DNA from: Gracilibacillus ureilyticus
GTDB taxonomy: Bacteria; Bacillota; Bacilli; Bacillales; Amphibacillaceae
Length of the DNA: 64,000 nucleotides
Direction: 5' to 3'
Assembly: GCF_900111195.1 (NCBI RefSeq)
Contig: NZ_FOGL01000011.1
Coordinates: 16,529-80,528, forward strand
Shown here: one piece after another, positions 17,763 through 26,447 of the stretch
Numbering within the stretch: position 1 is the stretch's first letter
Layout: every line of letters starts with the position of its first letter
Position numbers and translations under genes: made by a program
The notes under the pieces: generated by a model
Databases searched by the model: none
What the model was told of the DNA's origin: nothing
Seen by the model: only the letters and a program-made list of their open reading frames with translations

Positions 17763-18695
17763 ATGAGAAAAATGATTTATTTCATATTAATGGGGATAAT
17801 TTTAGCTGGTTGTCAAAATGATACACAGACTAATGAACAACCGGCAAAAGATACGGGTGTAGAAGAACAAGTTACTGGAGATACCGAGGAAAATAATGAT
17901 AAAGATTTAAAAGATAAAGATAGTGAACAGACTGAAAATACAGAGGAAAATGAGGAAGAAAGCATTGATAACGAAGAAACCCCAGCAGAAGCTGAAAAGG
18001 AAGAAGCACCTAATGCAGATAAACCTGCAAACAACCAAACAGATCAGGAAACAGGTGAACCGGAGAAACAGACAGAACCGGAAAATAGTCCCGCTAATGA
18101 AAACAAACTTACCGTTGTCGAGGATCCGAATAGTATAGAACTTGTTGTAAATAAACAAAGAAAATTACCTGATGGATATAAACCGCCTGATCTAGTGGAA
18201 CCAAATGTTTCCTTCTATGCATCAGAAGGTGACCCGAAACGTCTTATGCGAAAGGAAGCAGCGGCTGCTCTAGAGGAATTATTTGCCGGTGCAAAACAAA
18301 GCGGATTGGATTTTGTAGCAGTTTCAGGTTACCGTTCTTATGATAGACAAAAAGTTATTTATGAAAATAATGTAGCAAATAATGGTCAGGCACATGCGGA
18401 TAAATATTCAGCAAGACCCGGCACAAGTGAACATCAAACCGGTCTTGCCATGGACGTAGCTTCAGCAGCATTAGTATCTGTCCTTGAACCGAGCTTTATT
18501 CAGACAGATGAAGGGAAATGGCTTGCAGAAAATGCCCATCAGTATGGATTTGTTATTAGATACTTGGAAGGGAAAGAGCATATAACAGGATATAGTTACG
18601 AACCATGGCATATTCGTTTTGTCGGTAAAGAGAATGCAGCGGAGATTTATGAACAGCAATTGACTCTCGAAGAATTCTTTGGTCTTTATCCTTAA
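17763..18695 (+). CDS. VanY-type D-Ala-D-Ala carboxypeptidase lipoprotein
   Basis: This 310-residue extracellular peptidase should trim peptidoglycan stem peptides. A type II signal ends in LAGC (C17). Residues 18-115 form a low-complexity Glu/Asn/Thr linker of the acidic kind common in salt-adapted exported proteins. The VanY domain has SGYRSYDRQ (188-196), zinc ligands H224 and D231 in SEHQTGLAMD, and H283 in EPWHIRF. It is similar to B. subtilis YodJ. It is not evidence of vancomycin resistance, as no vanH/A/X genes are present. Confidence 0.92.
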   Translation: MRKMIYFILMGIILAGCQNDTQTNEQPAKDTGVEEQVTGDTEENNDKDLKDKDSEQTENTEENEEESIDNEETPAEAEKEEAPNADKPANNQTDQETGEPEKQTEPENSPANENKLTVVEDPNSIELVVNKQRKLPDGYKPPDLVEPNVSFYASEGDPKRLMRKEAAAALEELFAGAKQSGLDFVAVSGYRSYDRQKVIYENNVANNGQAHADKYSARPGTSEHQTGLAMDVASAALVSVLEPSFIQTDEGKWLAENAHQYGFVIRYLEGKEHITGYSYEPWHIRFVGKENAAEIYEQQLTLEEFFGLYP

Positions 18696-18711
18696 AGTTT
18701 ACGAATCATTT

Positions 18712-18740
18712 CACCAATTCCTAATCTGGATCATAGCCTA
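18712..18740 (+). promoter_or_regulatory. sigma-K promoter of yabG
   Basis: CACC (18712-18715), 16 bp, then CATAGCCTA (18732-18740): a full match to mACm-N16-CATAnnnTA, located 15 bp before the start codon. B. subtilis yabG is known to be expressed late in the mother cell. Confidence 0.7.
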
Positions 18741-18754
18741 ATATGAGGATGTAA

Positions 18755-19636
18755 TTGAAGGTTGGTGATTTGGTGAATAAATTGAATGCAGGGATGCTAG
18801 TTACCCGATATTCGCATGAACATGACATAGTTTTCAGGATTAAAAAAGTGGTAGGGGAAACAGTAATTCTACATGGAGAGGATTTAAGATTAGAAGCAGA
18901 TGCACCGATAGAGGATGTAAGGGTTCTGCCTGATGATTTGCTTCAGGAGAGACAGGAAGACATGAAGGATAAGGAAGAATACTCTTATCGGTTATTTCGT
19001 CAAGACTATCAATTGATGAAAGATAAAAAGGAATATGAACATAAAAAAAATGAACCGAGAGATATTCAGCGATTTCAATTACCTGTGAAAGTGCTGCACA
19101 TTGATGGAGACCGTCTATATTTAAAAAAATGTATTGATTTATATCATCGGCTTGGTTTGCAGGTCCACGGGGTATATGTTCAGGAAAGTGAGCTGCCGTT
19201 GGAAATTGACCATATTATTCGTAAGATTCAGCCTGAAATTCTAGTGATAACAGGGCATGACGCATACTCTGAAGCTAAGGGATCAAAAAAAGAATTAGCA
19301 TCATATCGAAATTCAAAATATTTTGTTGAAACAGTCAGAAAGGCAAGAAATTGGGAACCAAACCTGGACCAGTTAATTATTTTTGCCGGGGCATGTCAAT
19401 CCCATTTTGAATCACTAATTCGTGCAGGTGCTAACTTCGCAAGCTCCCCTGATCGTGTGAACATCCATGCACTGGATCCTGTCTATGTCGTCGCTAAAGT
19501 TGCCTATACGCCATTTATGGAGAAAGTGAATGTATATGAAGTACTGAAAAACACTTTAACTGGAGAAAAAGGCTTAGGCGGAATGGAAACTAAAGGACTT
19601 TTTCGCACGGGTTTACCATATGTAGAAACGAAATAG
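18755..19636 (+). CDS. yabG: sporulation-specific spore-coat protease YabG
   Basis: This 293-residue protein is recognised by the N-terminal GDLVNKLN region and the conserved core VLHIDGDRLYLKKCI, ILVITGHDAYS, IIFAGACQSHFES and GANFASSPDRVNIHALDP. YabG is a mother-cell Cys-type protease that modifies coat proteins such as SafA and SpoIVA-associated targets. The Cys in FAGACQSH and His in TGHDA are candidate catalytic residues. The start is TTG at 18755 behind GAGGATG. A sigma-K promoter lies immediately upstream and the stop codon is inside the terminator stem. Confidence 0.94.
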   Translation: MKVGDLVNKLNAGMLVTRYSHEHDIVFRIKKVVGETVILHGEDLRLEADAPIEDVRVLPDDLLQERQEDMKDKEEYSYRLFRQDYQLMKDKKEYEHKKNEPRDIQRFQLPVKVLHIDGDRLYLKKCIDLYHRLGLQVHGVYVQESELPLEIDHIIRKIQPEILVITGHDAYSEAKGSKKELASYRNSKYFVETVRKARNWEPNLDQLIIFAGACQSHFESLIRAGANFASSPDRVNIHALDPVYVVAKVAYTPFMEKVNVYEVLKNTLTGEKGLGGMETKGLFRTGLPYVETK

Positions 19637-19658
19637 CGGCAATCAGCCGCTATTTTTT
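19634..19658 (+). terminator. terminator of yabG
   Basis: TAGCGGC (19634-19640) and GCCGCTA (19646-19652) followed by T6. Confidence 0.88.
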
Positions 19659-19750
19659 ATGGAGCTTTATAAATGGGTCAGTTTTTATAATACATTTACC
19701 GCTTTTTTTGATACAATATAGAGGAATTCAGAATATAGGGGGAGATTGTG

Positions 19751-21136
19751 ATGGGTTATCGCATAGAACGGGACACAATAGGAGAAATAAAAGTAGCAAA
19801 CGACAAGTATTGGGGCGCACAAACACAGCGTAGCAAGGAAAACTTTCCAATTGGAAATGAATTAATGCCAAATGAGATTGTCGAAGGATTTGCGATTCTT
19901 AAAAGAAGTGCCGCAATTGTAAATAGTGAGCTTGGATTAATGGAAAAAGAAAAGGCTGAAGCAATTACATACGCAGCTGACAAGGTTTTAGCTGGAGAAT
20001 TATTTGAACATTTTCCGTTAGTAGTTTGGCAAACGGGTAGTGGTACACAGTCTAATATGAACGTCAATGAAGTCATTGCCTTTGTAGGTAATCAGTGGTT
20101 AGAAGAAAAAGGAAGTGAATTACGATTACACCCTAATGATGATGTAAATAAATCTCAAAGCTCCAATGATACTTATCCGACAGCTTTACATATAGCTGCA
20201 GTTAGAAAGCTGGAAGATGTCGTTATACCTGCACTTCAGACACTTAAGGCAACTTTGAAAGAAAAGATGAAAGCGTTTAATGATATAGTGAAAATTGGCC
20301 GTACACATCTTCAGGATGCAACGCCTCTTACATTAGGTCAGGAAATTAGCGGTTGGCATCGCATGCTTGAAAAAACAGAACTAATGATTGAAAACAGCTT
20401 ACCTCATGTTAAGGAATTAGCAATTGGAGGTACTGCAGTTGGAACTGGTTTAAATGCACATCCGGAATTTTCAGAGCGTGTGACGGAAAAAATCAGCCAA
20501 TATACGGAAAAGAATTTTGTATCTGCAGCTAACAAATTTCATGCACTTACAAGCCATGATGAGTTAGTATTTGCTCACGGAGCATTAAAAGGACTAGCTG
20601 CAGATTTAATGAAAATAGCTAATGATGTAAGATGGTTAGCAAGTGGCCCGCGATGCGGTATTGGAGAGATTACAATACCGGCTAACGAACCGGGCAGTTC
20701 GATCATGCCTGGTAAAGTAAATCCAACTCAGAGTGAAGCAATTACAATGGTGGCGACACAAGTAATGGGAAATGATGCTGCAATTGGTTTTGCTGCAAGC
20801 CAAGGGAATTTTGAGTTAAATGTTTTTAAACCAGTAATTGCCTATAATTTCCTGCAGTCTGCCCAACTGTTAGCTGACAGCATGATTTCATTTAATGATC
20901 GCTGTGTTGTTGGTTTGGAGCCAAATTATGAACAAATTGAAAAGAATTTAAATGACTCGCTAATGCTTGTTACAGCACTTAATCCACATATTGGATATGA
21001 AAATGCTGCGAAAATAGCAAAGAAAGCATTTGCAGATAATTCAACATTGAAAGAAGCTGCAGTCGAATTGGATTTACTTACAGAAGAACAATTTGATGAG
21101 TGGATCAAACCAGAAGAAATGACATATCCGAAGTAA
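19751..21136 (+). CDS. fumC: class II fumarase
   Basis: This 461-residue TCA-cycle enzyme interconverts fumarate and malate. The N-terminal [26 protein letters not shown], the active-site [11 protein letters not shown] region and the superfamily signature [13 protein letters not shown] are all present and align through to [10 protein letters not shown] at the end. It is very close to B. subtilis CitG. I chose ATG 19751 over the adjoining GTG 19748 on spacing from GGGGGAGA. Confidence 0.97.
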   Translation: MGYRIERDTIGEIKVANDKYWGAQTQRSKENFPIGNELMPNEIVEGFAILKRSAAIVNSELGLMEKEKAEAITYAADKVLAGELFEHFPLVVWQTGSGTQSNMNVNEVIAFVGNQWLEEKGSELRLHPNDDVNKSQSSNDTYPTALHIAAVRKLEDVVIPALQTLKATLKEKMKAFNDIVKIGRTHLQDATPLTLGQEISGWHRMLEKTELMIENSLPHVKELAIGGTAVGTGLNAHPEFSERVTEKISQYTEKNFVSAANKFHALTSHDELVFAHGALKGLAADLMKIANDVRWLASGPRCGIGEITIPANEPGSSIMPGKVNPTQSEAITMVATQVMGNDAAIGFAASQGNFELNVFKPVIAYNFLQSAQLLADSMISFNDRCVVGLEPNYEQIEKNLNDSLMLVTALNPHIGYENAAKIAKKAFADNSTLKEAAVELDLLTEEQFDEWIKPEEMTYPK

Positions 21137-21177
21137 GTTGATTGGTTTGATTGTTATAAATTACTAGAGAGACTCAA

Positions 21178-21206
21178 GTATACAAATCATCTTTTTGTCC
21201 ACAATA
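21178..21206 (+). promoter_or_regulatory. sigma-G-like promoter of the SASP gene
   Basis: GTATA (21178-21182), 17 bp, then CACAATA (21200-21206) fits the forespore sigma-G pattern GHATR-N17/18-CATnnTA with one mismatch. The SASP start codon is 22 bp further on. Confidence 0.55.
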
Positions 21207-21228
21207 TGTGTACAGGAGGTGATCAAAG

Positions 21229-21432
21229 ATGGCATCAAACAACTCAAACCAATTATTAGTGCCAGGAATTGAGCAAGCACTTGACCAAATGAAATATGAG
21301 ATTGCACAAGAATTTGGTGTAAACTTAGGTGCTGATTCAACATCTCGTTCCAACGGATCTGTTGGTGGTGAAATTACTAAACGTTTAGTACAAATGGCTG
21401 AACAACAATTCAATAATGGACCACAATCATAA
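21229..21432 (+). CDS. alpha/beta-type small acid-soluble spore protein
   Basis: This 67-residue DNA-binding protein saturates the spore chromosome. The GPR protease site is seen at residues 24-31 (EIAQEFGV), followed by [22 protein letters not shown], the standard SASP core. AGGAGGTG gives a strong start. A likely forespore promoter and a dedicated terminator flank it. Confidence 0.97.
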   Translation: MASNNSNQLLVPGIEQALDQMKYEIAQEFGVNLGADSTSRSNGSVGGEITKRLVQMAEQQFNNGPQS

Positions 21433-21449
21433 TAATTTTAAGTGAAATA

Positions 21450-21484
21450 AAGGAGAGACGCTCAATTGTCAGCGTCTCTCTTTC
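21450..21484 (+). terminator. terminator of the SASP gene
   Basis: GGAGAGACGCT (21452-21462) and AGCGTCTCTCT (21471-21481) with a short T tract. Confidence 0.85.
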
Positions 21485-21508
21485 AACTTAGACTAAGAGG
21501 GGTATTTA

Positions 21509-21766
21509 ATGTATATTTGCTATCTATGTAACGGTTTAGAGAAATTAGAAGCAAAATGTCCGCAATGCCACCATAATATGCATGATGCAGGCAAGGTTGC
21601 AGATTATTATGATGATTATGCAGCATATATAGATATACAGGATGCTCAATTAATCGATGGTGTTCCCAAATCTGAAGAAAAGCATCAATGTGTCCATCTC
21701 GGTGTTTGCTCTGCCTGTAACTATATGGAGGAGATCATCATTAACGAGAAATTAGCAAAACACTAA
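21509..21766 (+). CDS. small Cys-rich protein, probable zinc ribbon
   Basis: An 85-residue protein with C4xxC7, C17xxC20 plus H21/H22 near the N-terminus and a second cluster C61, C67, C70. The first four Cys could bind one zinc. The middle is acidic and Tyr-rich (DYYDDYAAY). I do not recognise the family. The RBS is AGAGGGG. It sits alone between the SASP and msmX, which may hint at a spore role but does not establish one. Confidence 0.7.
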   Translation: MYICYLCNGLEKLEAKCPQCHHNMHDAGKVADYYDDYAAYIDIQDAQLIDGVPKSEEKHQCVHLGVCSACNYMEEIIINEKLAKH

Positions 21767-21800
21767 AAAAGCGCAAACCCAACATGGCCTGCGCTTTTTT
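21765..21800. terminator. bidirectional terminator between the Cys-rich gene and msmX
   Basis: AAAAAAGCGCA (21765-21775) and TGCGCTTTTTT (21790-21800) are perfect complements. Confidence 0.88.
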
Positions 21801-21807
21801 TATATAA

Positions 21808-22908
21808 TTATTTAATTCTTTCTTCCGTATCTTTGTCAAAGAAATGGCACTTATGCATATCAAATGCTAGATCAATTTTCTCACCGCCGTGAATATCTGT
21901 ACGGGAATCAACACGTGCAACGAATTCCTGTCCATTTACTTCTGAATAAAGGTAAGATTCAGAACCCATTAACTCAGCAACTTCAATTGATGCAGTAATT
22001 TTAGCACCTGGGTTAGCATCTAAGAATACCGGCTCATCGTGAATGTCTTCCGGACGTACACCTAATACAACTTCTTTTCCAATATATCCTTGTTCACGAA
22101 GAACTTTCATTTTTCCTTCAGGTATAGATACTTTTGTATTTCCTAAAACAATATTTCCTTCTTCTAATGTGCCATTAAAGAAGTTCATTGCAGGGGAGCC
22201 GATGAAACCACCAACAAAGATATTATTTGGTTTATCATAAACTTCTTTAGGAGCACCAACCTGTTGGATAAGACCATCTTTTAATACAACAAGTCGAGTA
22301 GCCATTGTCATCGCTTCTGTTTGATCGTGTGTTACGTAAATAGTAGTTGTTTGAAGACGATGGTGTAATTTTTGAATTTCTGCACGCATCTGTACACGTA
22401 GTTTTGCATCCAAGTTTGATAAAGGCTCATCCATCAAGAATACTTTTGCATCACGTACGATCGCACGGCCTAATGCCACACGCTGACGCTGACCACCGGA
22501 AAGTGCTTTTGGTTTACGGTCTAAGTATGCTTCAAGTCCTAAGATACGAGCAGCTTCTTTTACACGACGCTCGATTTCATCTTTTTTAAATTTACGTAAT
22601 TTTAAACCGAATGCCATATTGTCATATACATTCATGTGTGGGTATAATGCATAGTTCTGGAATACCATCGCGATATCACGGTCTTTAGGTGCAACTTCAT
22701 TCATCAGTTTACCGTCAATGTAAAATTCCCCACCAGAGATTTCCTCAAGTCCTGCGATCATACGAAGAGTTGTTGATTTACCACAACCTGATGGACCAAC
22801 GAATACGATAAATTCTTTGTCTGCGATCTCTAAGTTGAAGTTATCTACCGCTTTAGATCCGCCTTTGTCATATATTTTATCAATATTTCTTAATGAAAGT
22901 TCTGCCAT
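21808..22908 (-). CDS. msmX: multi-sugar ABC importer ATPase
   Basis: This 366-residue ATPase energises carbohydrate ABC importers. Walker A is GPSGCGKST, the Q loop lies in AMVFQNYALYP, the signature is LSGGQRQRVALGRA, Walker B is VFLMDEP and the H loop is in YVTHDQ; a C-terminal OB-type regulatory domain follows. Close to B. subtilis MsmX, which serves several sugar systems in trans, consistent with the absence of permease genes here. The ATG at 22908 has GGAGGG; an ATG at 22941 lacks one. The PucR-type regulator gene lies upstream on the same strand. Confidence 0.93.
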   Translation of the reverse strand: MAELSLRNIDKIYDKGGSKAVDNFNLEIADKEFIVFVGPSGCGKSTTLRMIAGLEEISGGEFYIDGKLMNEVAPKDRDIAMVFQNYALYPHMNVYDNMAFGLKLRKFKKDEIERRVKEAARILGLEAYLDRKPKALSGGQRQRVALGRAIVRDAKVFLMDEPLSNLDAKLRVQMRAEIQKLHHRLQTTTIYVTHDQTEAMTMATRLVVLKDGLIQQVGAPKEVYDKPNNIFVGGFIGSPAMNFFNGTLEEGNIVLGNTKVSIPEGKMKVLREQGYIGKEVVLGVRPEDIHDEPVFLDANPGAKITASIEVAELMGSESYLYSEVNGQEFVARVDSRTDIHGGEKIDLAFDMHKCHFFDKDTEERIK

Positions 22909-22986
22909 TGTATTCCCTCCTGTTATTTGAAAGCGTTTCATCTATGTCTATTAGTTTACAAATAAACTGCCCAAACGTAAATAGCT

Positions 22987-23023
22987 ATCGTGCACAAAAA
23001 ATGTCGAGTCCTTTGTGCACGAT
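22987..23023. promoter_or_regulatory. long perfect dyad, candidate operator upstream of msmX
   Basis: ATCGTGCACAAA (22987-22998) and TTTGTGCACGAT (23012-23023) are 12-bp perfect inverted arms with a 13-bp spacer. No T-run follows on the minus strand, so it is not a typical terminator. A related TTGCACAAAAA lies at about 23053-23063. It lies in the 165-bp gap between the regulator gene and msmX. Confidence 0.5.
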
Positions 23024-23073
23024 TACAGAAAACGCATTCATGCTCATCGTAATTGTGAGAATTGCACAAAAAG

Positions 23074-23979
23074 TTAGCTTTCCTTCCATTTAGATCGCAT
23101 AATTAAGCAAAGGTAAACAGTTAATGCCTCATCGAATTGTTTTACATCTATACCTGTTTTCTCGATAAACTTGTCTACTCGGTATTGCAAACTGTTACGG
23201 TGCATAAACATCTTTTTTGCGGCCAATGTAGTGTTTGAGTTTGACTCTAAAAATACTTGAACGGTTTTTAATAATTCCTTGTCTTCCTTCACCTTTACCA
23301 GGATAGAATCATAAATCATCTGCTGTTCCTTTTCGGTTAAGTCATGAAGAATTAAATAAGGTATAGCATTAGTATAGTGAATAACAGAATGGTTTAAGTT
23401 CTTCGCTATTTGATAGCATTTCTTTATCCATTGATAAAAGTCAGCAGCTTTTTTTATCTCATATATAGCAGGGCCTACGAAAAACTGTATATTCATATAA
23501 AAATCAGTTGTTAAAACTTCAATTATTTCTGAATAGGAAATCTGGTCATCTCCCATGTCATCTCCTTCGATTATCAATACACCTTCGTGATTATTCTCCC
23601 ACAGAATTGGTGTTTTCCGTGGGAATAATCCGTAAATTGCTTCCCGAAAGCCGTCAGGATCGACAGTTTCATCAGAAAAAGAAAAATATACGAATTGAAA
23701 TTTTTCCAGTGGCCCATCCATTAATTCCTTCGAGATCTCCTGGTGAAACAAAACATCCATCCAAAGTTTTTCCCTGTGATTAGTAGGGGGTTCATTGGCG
23801 TGATATGGTGTAAGCAGAATATTCAGCAATGCTTCTTCCCGCTGAGAAAGCTCAGACTGGGAAATTCCTATAATATCATTCTCATTGGTTAAAAACCATT
23901 TATAATCATTGGACTCTTTCAACATCCCTTCAGTGGCTTTAATAAGGTGTGGAAACATTTCCTGTAATTGTTTTAACAT
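23074..23979 (-). CDS. PucR/CdaR-type transcriptional regulator, YxkF-like
   Basis: This 301-residue protein has a C-terminal PucR helix-turn-helix (VFLESNSNTTLAAKKMFMHRNSLQYRVDKF) and a GGDEF-like/CdaR-type middle region. The ligand domain is undefined. B. subtilis has a comparable regulator (yxkF) beside msmX, so control of msmX is the natural hypothesis; the dyad at 22987-23023 is a candidate site. The ATG at 23979 has AGAGG 10 bp upstream; an ATG at 24003 has none. Confidence 0.8.
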   Translation of the reverse strand: MLKQLQEMFPHLIKATEGMLKESNDYKWFLTNENDIIGISQSELSQREEALLNILLTPYHANEPPTNHREKLWMDVLFHQEISKELMDGPLEKFQFVYFSFSDETVDPDGFREAIYGLFPRKTPILWENNHEGVLIIEGDDMGDDQISYSEIIEVLTTDFYMNIQFFVGPAIYEIKKAADFYQWIKKCYQIAKNLNHSVIHYTNAIPYLILHDLTEKEQQMIYDSILVKVKEDKELLKTVQVFLESNSNTTLAAKKMFMHRNSLQYRVDKFIEKTGIDVKQFDEALTVYLCLIMRSKWKES

Positions 23980-24059
23980 AACATCTAATCCTCTTTCATT
24001 CATACTATTACATATAAGTATAACAAATATCAGGGAAAAAGCTGTTACGAAATGATATG

Positions 24060-24809
24060 AGGGCGAACATAATGATCGCGTTCCGCATAAAGCACGATTA
24101 TTCGAAAAAAATTAATGCGCATAATATTGATACTGTGCATGAAAGGTGTATTATATGATGTGTGCAAAACCGCCGCTACACCCGATTGCTTCGCTTTCCA
24201 TGGGGGACGGCTTCAGCTAACTTGCTGAAGAAACCCGCTTCATCAAGTGGATCTTCAGCTCGTCCTGTTCCCATAGGAGTCTCCGCAATCGGCCTACGCT
24301 TGAATGTTGCTCTACATTTTTTATGGGATGTTGCAATAAAAGAAACTAAATAAATTCTCATGAACATTTTATAATTGAATGAATGGTTCTTGAGGATTTT
24401 TATTTTAACGTATGTTCACCCAATACAGGATATCAAACATCTTCACCAGGTGATTCAAACAGGTTTTTGTCATAAACATTCTGGAATAACACCAAAGCGG
24501 AGGCCGGCCATGAAGACCTGTGGGAAAGCGAGATCTGAAGATCCACTTCGAAAAGTGTTCTTCTTTGCAAAGTTAGCTGAAGACGAGCCCACGGTAAAGA
24601 AGACACTACGAAAGCGTATTTTGTTTGAGTAGATGTCGCACTTATGAAAGCGAAGTGGTCGGATGGAGCGGCAGTATAGCACATAATAATACCACTTCAC
24701 TGCACATTATCCATATAATGTACAGTGAAATGAACAATTCATATTATTTACAGAATTCACGTCATCGTTCGGATTTTATTATTACTAATATGTTTTTGTC
24801 CCAGACTCT
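24060..24809. repeat. long palindromic repeat element, copy 1
   Basis: This non-coding element fills the gap 23980-24815. Its left flank (GAACATAATGATC, then ATGCGCATAAT) is followed by a left arm (about 24179-24300), a central spacer with terminator-like hairpin (about 24350-24490), a right arm about 24494-24675 that is an imperfect inverted copy of the left arm (both carry GCTGAAGATCCACTT and AAGTTAGCTGAAG on one strand), and a right flank ending TTTTGTCCCAGACTC (24795-24809). The same parts occur at 49917-50740. Short ORFs inside are on both strands of the palindrome and are not supported. No transposase is present. Confidence 0.85.
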
Positions 24810-24815
24810 AAACAA

Positions 24816-25001
24816 TCAATCTTCACTTTCAGCAGGAAACGGTTCATTCTCTTTTGGCAATTTTCTTGTTTGCTCAATTTGCATTCTGCCATGAATCGAG
24901 CTGGTTGTCCCGCCTGCCATCCCTTCATTAATCATACGGTCAACGTCAAGTTCATATTCTGCACGGGCATCTTTTTCTTTGCCTGAAGACGGTTTAGCCA
25001 T
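24816..25001 (-). CDS. small hydrophilic conserved-looking protein
   Basis: This 61-residue charged protein (starting MAKPSSGKEKDARAEYELD) has no membrane segment or cysteine. AAGGAGGG gives a very good start. It is 45 bp downstream of the YheC/D-type gene on the same strand, so it probably belongs to that sporulation-linked unit. I do not recognise it. Repeat copy 1 begins 6 bp beyond its stop codon. Confidence 0.7.
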   Translation of the reverse strand: MAKPSSGKEKDARAEYELDVDRMINEGMAGGTTSSIHGRMQIEQTRKLPKENEPFPAESED

Positions 25002-25046
25002 TAATATCCCTCCTTACCGGAATAGTTTGCGCGCAGCAGGCTGCAT

Positions 25047-26351
25047 TCATACTTTTTTACCTTCAAGATAAAAAGCATATTTGTATAGTAATTGAAATAC
25101 TTTATTCTTCGTGTGCTGGTAAGCGGGATGATTAAAAACATTCCAGCCGGGTTTTGCATTCACTTCAAGCAGCCAGATTTTCTTTTCATGGTCAATTCCA
25201 AAGTCGAATCCAAGCTCACCAAGCTTATAGTGATAATCCTCATCAATAATTTCACTTAAAGAGATGGCTATTTTCTCCACTTTGTTGAGTAGCATTGTTG
25301 CATCTTTCTCCGAAAAAAAATCAAATAAACTAGTGATAACAGCACCTCTTGATACATGTGTGGTAATAAGATGTTCTTCCACCTGTCTTGCATAATGGAG
25401 AGACATATCCCACTTATTTTCATCATTCTTATTCGTATGAACGCGCAAGTCTATTTTTTTATTTCCTGATGTAAATAAAGGGATCGCCTCCTGGATAACA
25501 TAGTTTTTAAAACCATTGGGAAAATAATTATCAATTATTGAGTCAACTGTTGAATGAATCGTCTCGTCGGCTTTCTTTTCCGTATAGTATCGGACAATAT
25601 ATTTGTCATTCTTTTTAAACATATGAAAAATGCCGTTTCCTTTACTGCCATAAACCGGTTTTAAATAGATATCCTTTATGTCGATCCACTCAGCAAATGT
25701 CTGGAAGGATGGTTGAAAAACAGTATGTGGCAATAAATAATGGACAGAATGGTTTTGCATGAAAATTTTATAAACTTGCCATTTGTTAAAAAAATCAGGA
25801 TTAAATATAATAGAAGTTGTCTGAAGTATTTGTTTGGTCTGTTTTACGGCAGGGTGAGCTTCTAACTTCCGGTTCGGCAGCCGATTATAAATTACCTTCG
25901 GGAACGGGAGGATAGTACTTGTCCACTGGTCTTCATCAAAATAATGGCATTTTATTTTGTTTACGTTAAAGTCGATGTCTTTATAACCAAATAACAAAGT
26001 ATCAAATCCATAGGATCTGCCGATTTGTGTCATTTCCTCAAATAAATCAGAATGTCTTTCGATTTGCTGCCACCCGGCTGTTAATATCCCTAACTGGTAA
26101 TAAACCATACAAGAATGATTGATAATACGAAACGGATAAATTTTGTTGCTTTTAAATTGTAATTGTTTCATTAGTTCTGATGATATAAAGATGGTATGGT
26201 TATCTTTATTATGACTCAGCCAGTCACAATAAACATAATTAGGACCATTAACCATTCTGCGGACTTTTTTATAGAGAGTATATATAGAGCCAGGGACGAT
26301 AATTCTGTTTCTGGTATTCGGATACTCTCTTACCTGGAGCTCGTATATCAT
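25047..26351 (-). CDS. YheC/YheD family endospore coat-associated ATP-grasp protein
   Basis: This 434-residue protein has a YheCD-type N-terminal domain and a C-terminal ATP-grasp fold (LKPVYGSKGNGI as nucleotide-binding loop; IDLRVHT; LGELGFDFGID; LLEVNAKPGWNVF as metal/ATP site). Members are coat-associated in B. subtilis, and their ligase substrate is unknown. Only one gene occurs here against two adjacent paralogues (yheC, yheD) in B. subtilis. It is divergent from yheB across a 96-bp gap. Confidence 0.9.
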   Translation of the reverse strand: MIYELQVREYPNTRNRIIVPGSIYTLYKKVRRMVNGPNYVYCDWLSHNKDNHTIFISSELMKQLQFKSNKIYPFRIINHSCMVYYQLGILTAGWQQIERHSDLFEEMTQIGRSYGFDTLLFGYKDIDFNVNKIKCHYFDEDQWTSTILPFPKVIYNRLPNRKLEAHPAVKQTKQILQTTSIIFNPDFFNKWQVYKIFMQNHSVHYLLPHTVFQPSFQTFAEWIDIKDIYLKPVYGSKGNGIFHMFKKNDKYIVRYYTEKKADETIHSTVDSIIDNYFPNGFKNYVIQEAIPLFTSGNKKIDLRVHTNKNDENKWDMSLHYARQVEEHLITTHVSRGAVITSLFDFFSEKDATMLLNKVEKIAISLSEIIDEDYHYKLGELGFDFGIDHEKKIWLLEVNAKPGWNVFNHPAYQHTKNKVFQLLYKYAFYLEGKKV

Positions 26352-26447
26352 AAAACATCCATCCTTTAGAATTTATCTCACAATTTAATCCATTCTATGC
26401 TTGAAAAAATGTTCCTATACATTGAACAAAGAAAGGGAGGTATTTAC

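Noticed and set aside
17763-18695. vancomycin resistance determinant
   Set aside because: VanY-type domain only; no vanH, vanA/B or vanX nearby. It is an ordinary cell-wall carboxypeptidase family member.
22928-22940. cre-like TGAAAGCGTTTCA just upstream of the msmX RBS
   Set aside because: It is a 13-bp dyad, one base short of the 14-bp CcpA consensus, so the half-sites are out of register; not called as a cre site.
24162-24700. several 60-90 codon ORFs on both strands of repeat copy 1
   Set aside because: They are mirror frames of a palindrome, lack ribosome binding sites, and the corresponding frames are not preserved in copy 2.
24060-24809. insertion sequence or group II intron
   Set aside because: No transposase or reverse transcriptase coding, no terminal inverted repeat with target duplication that I can define; called only as a palindromic repeat.
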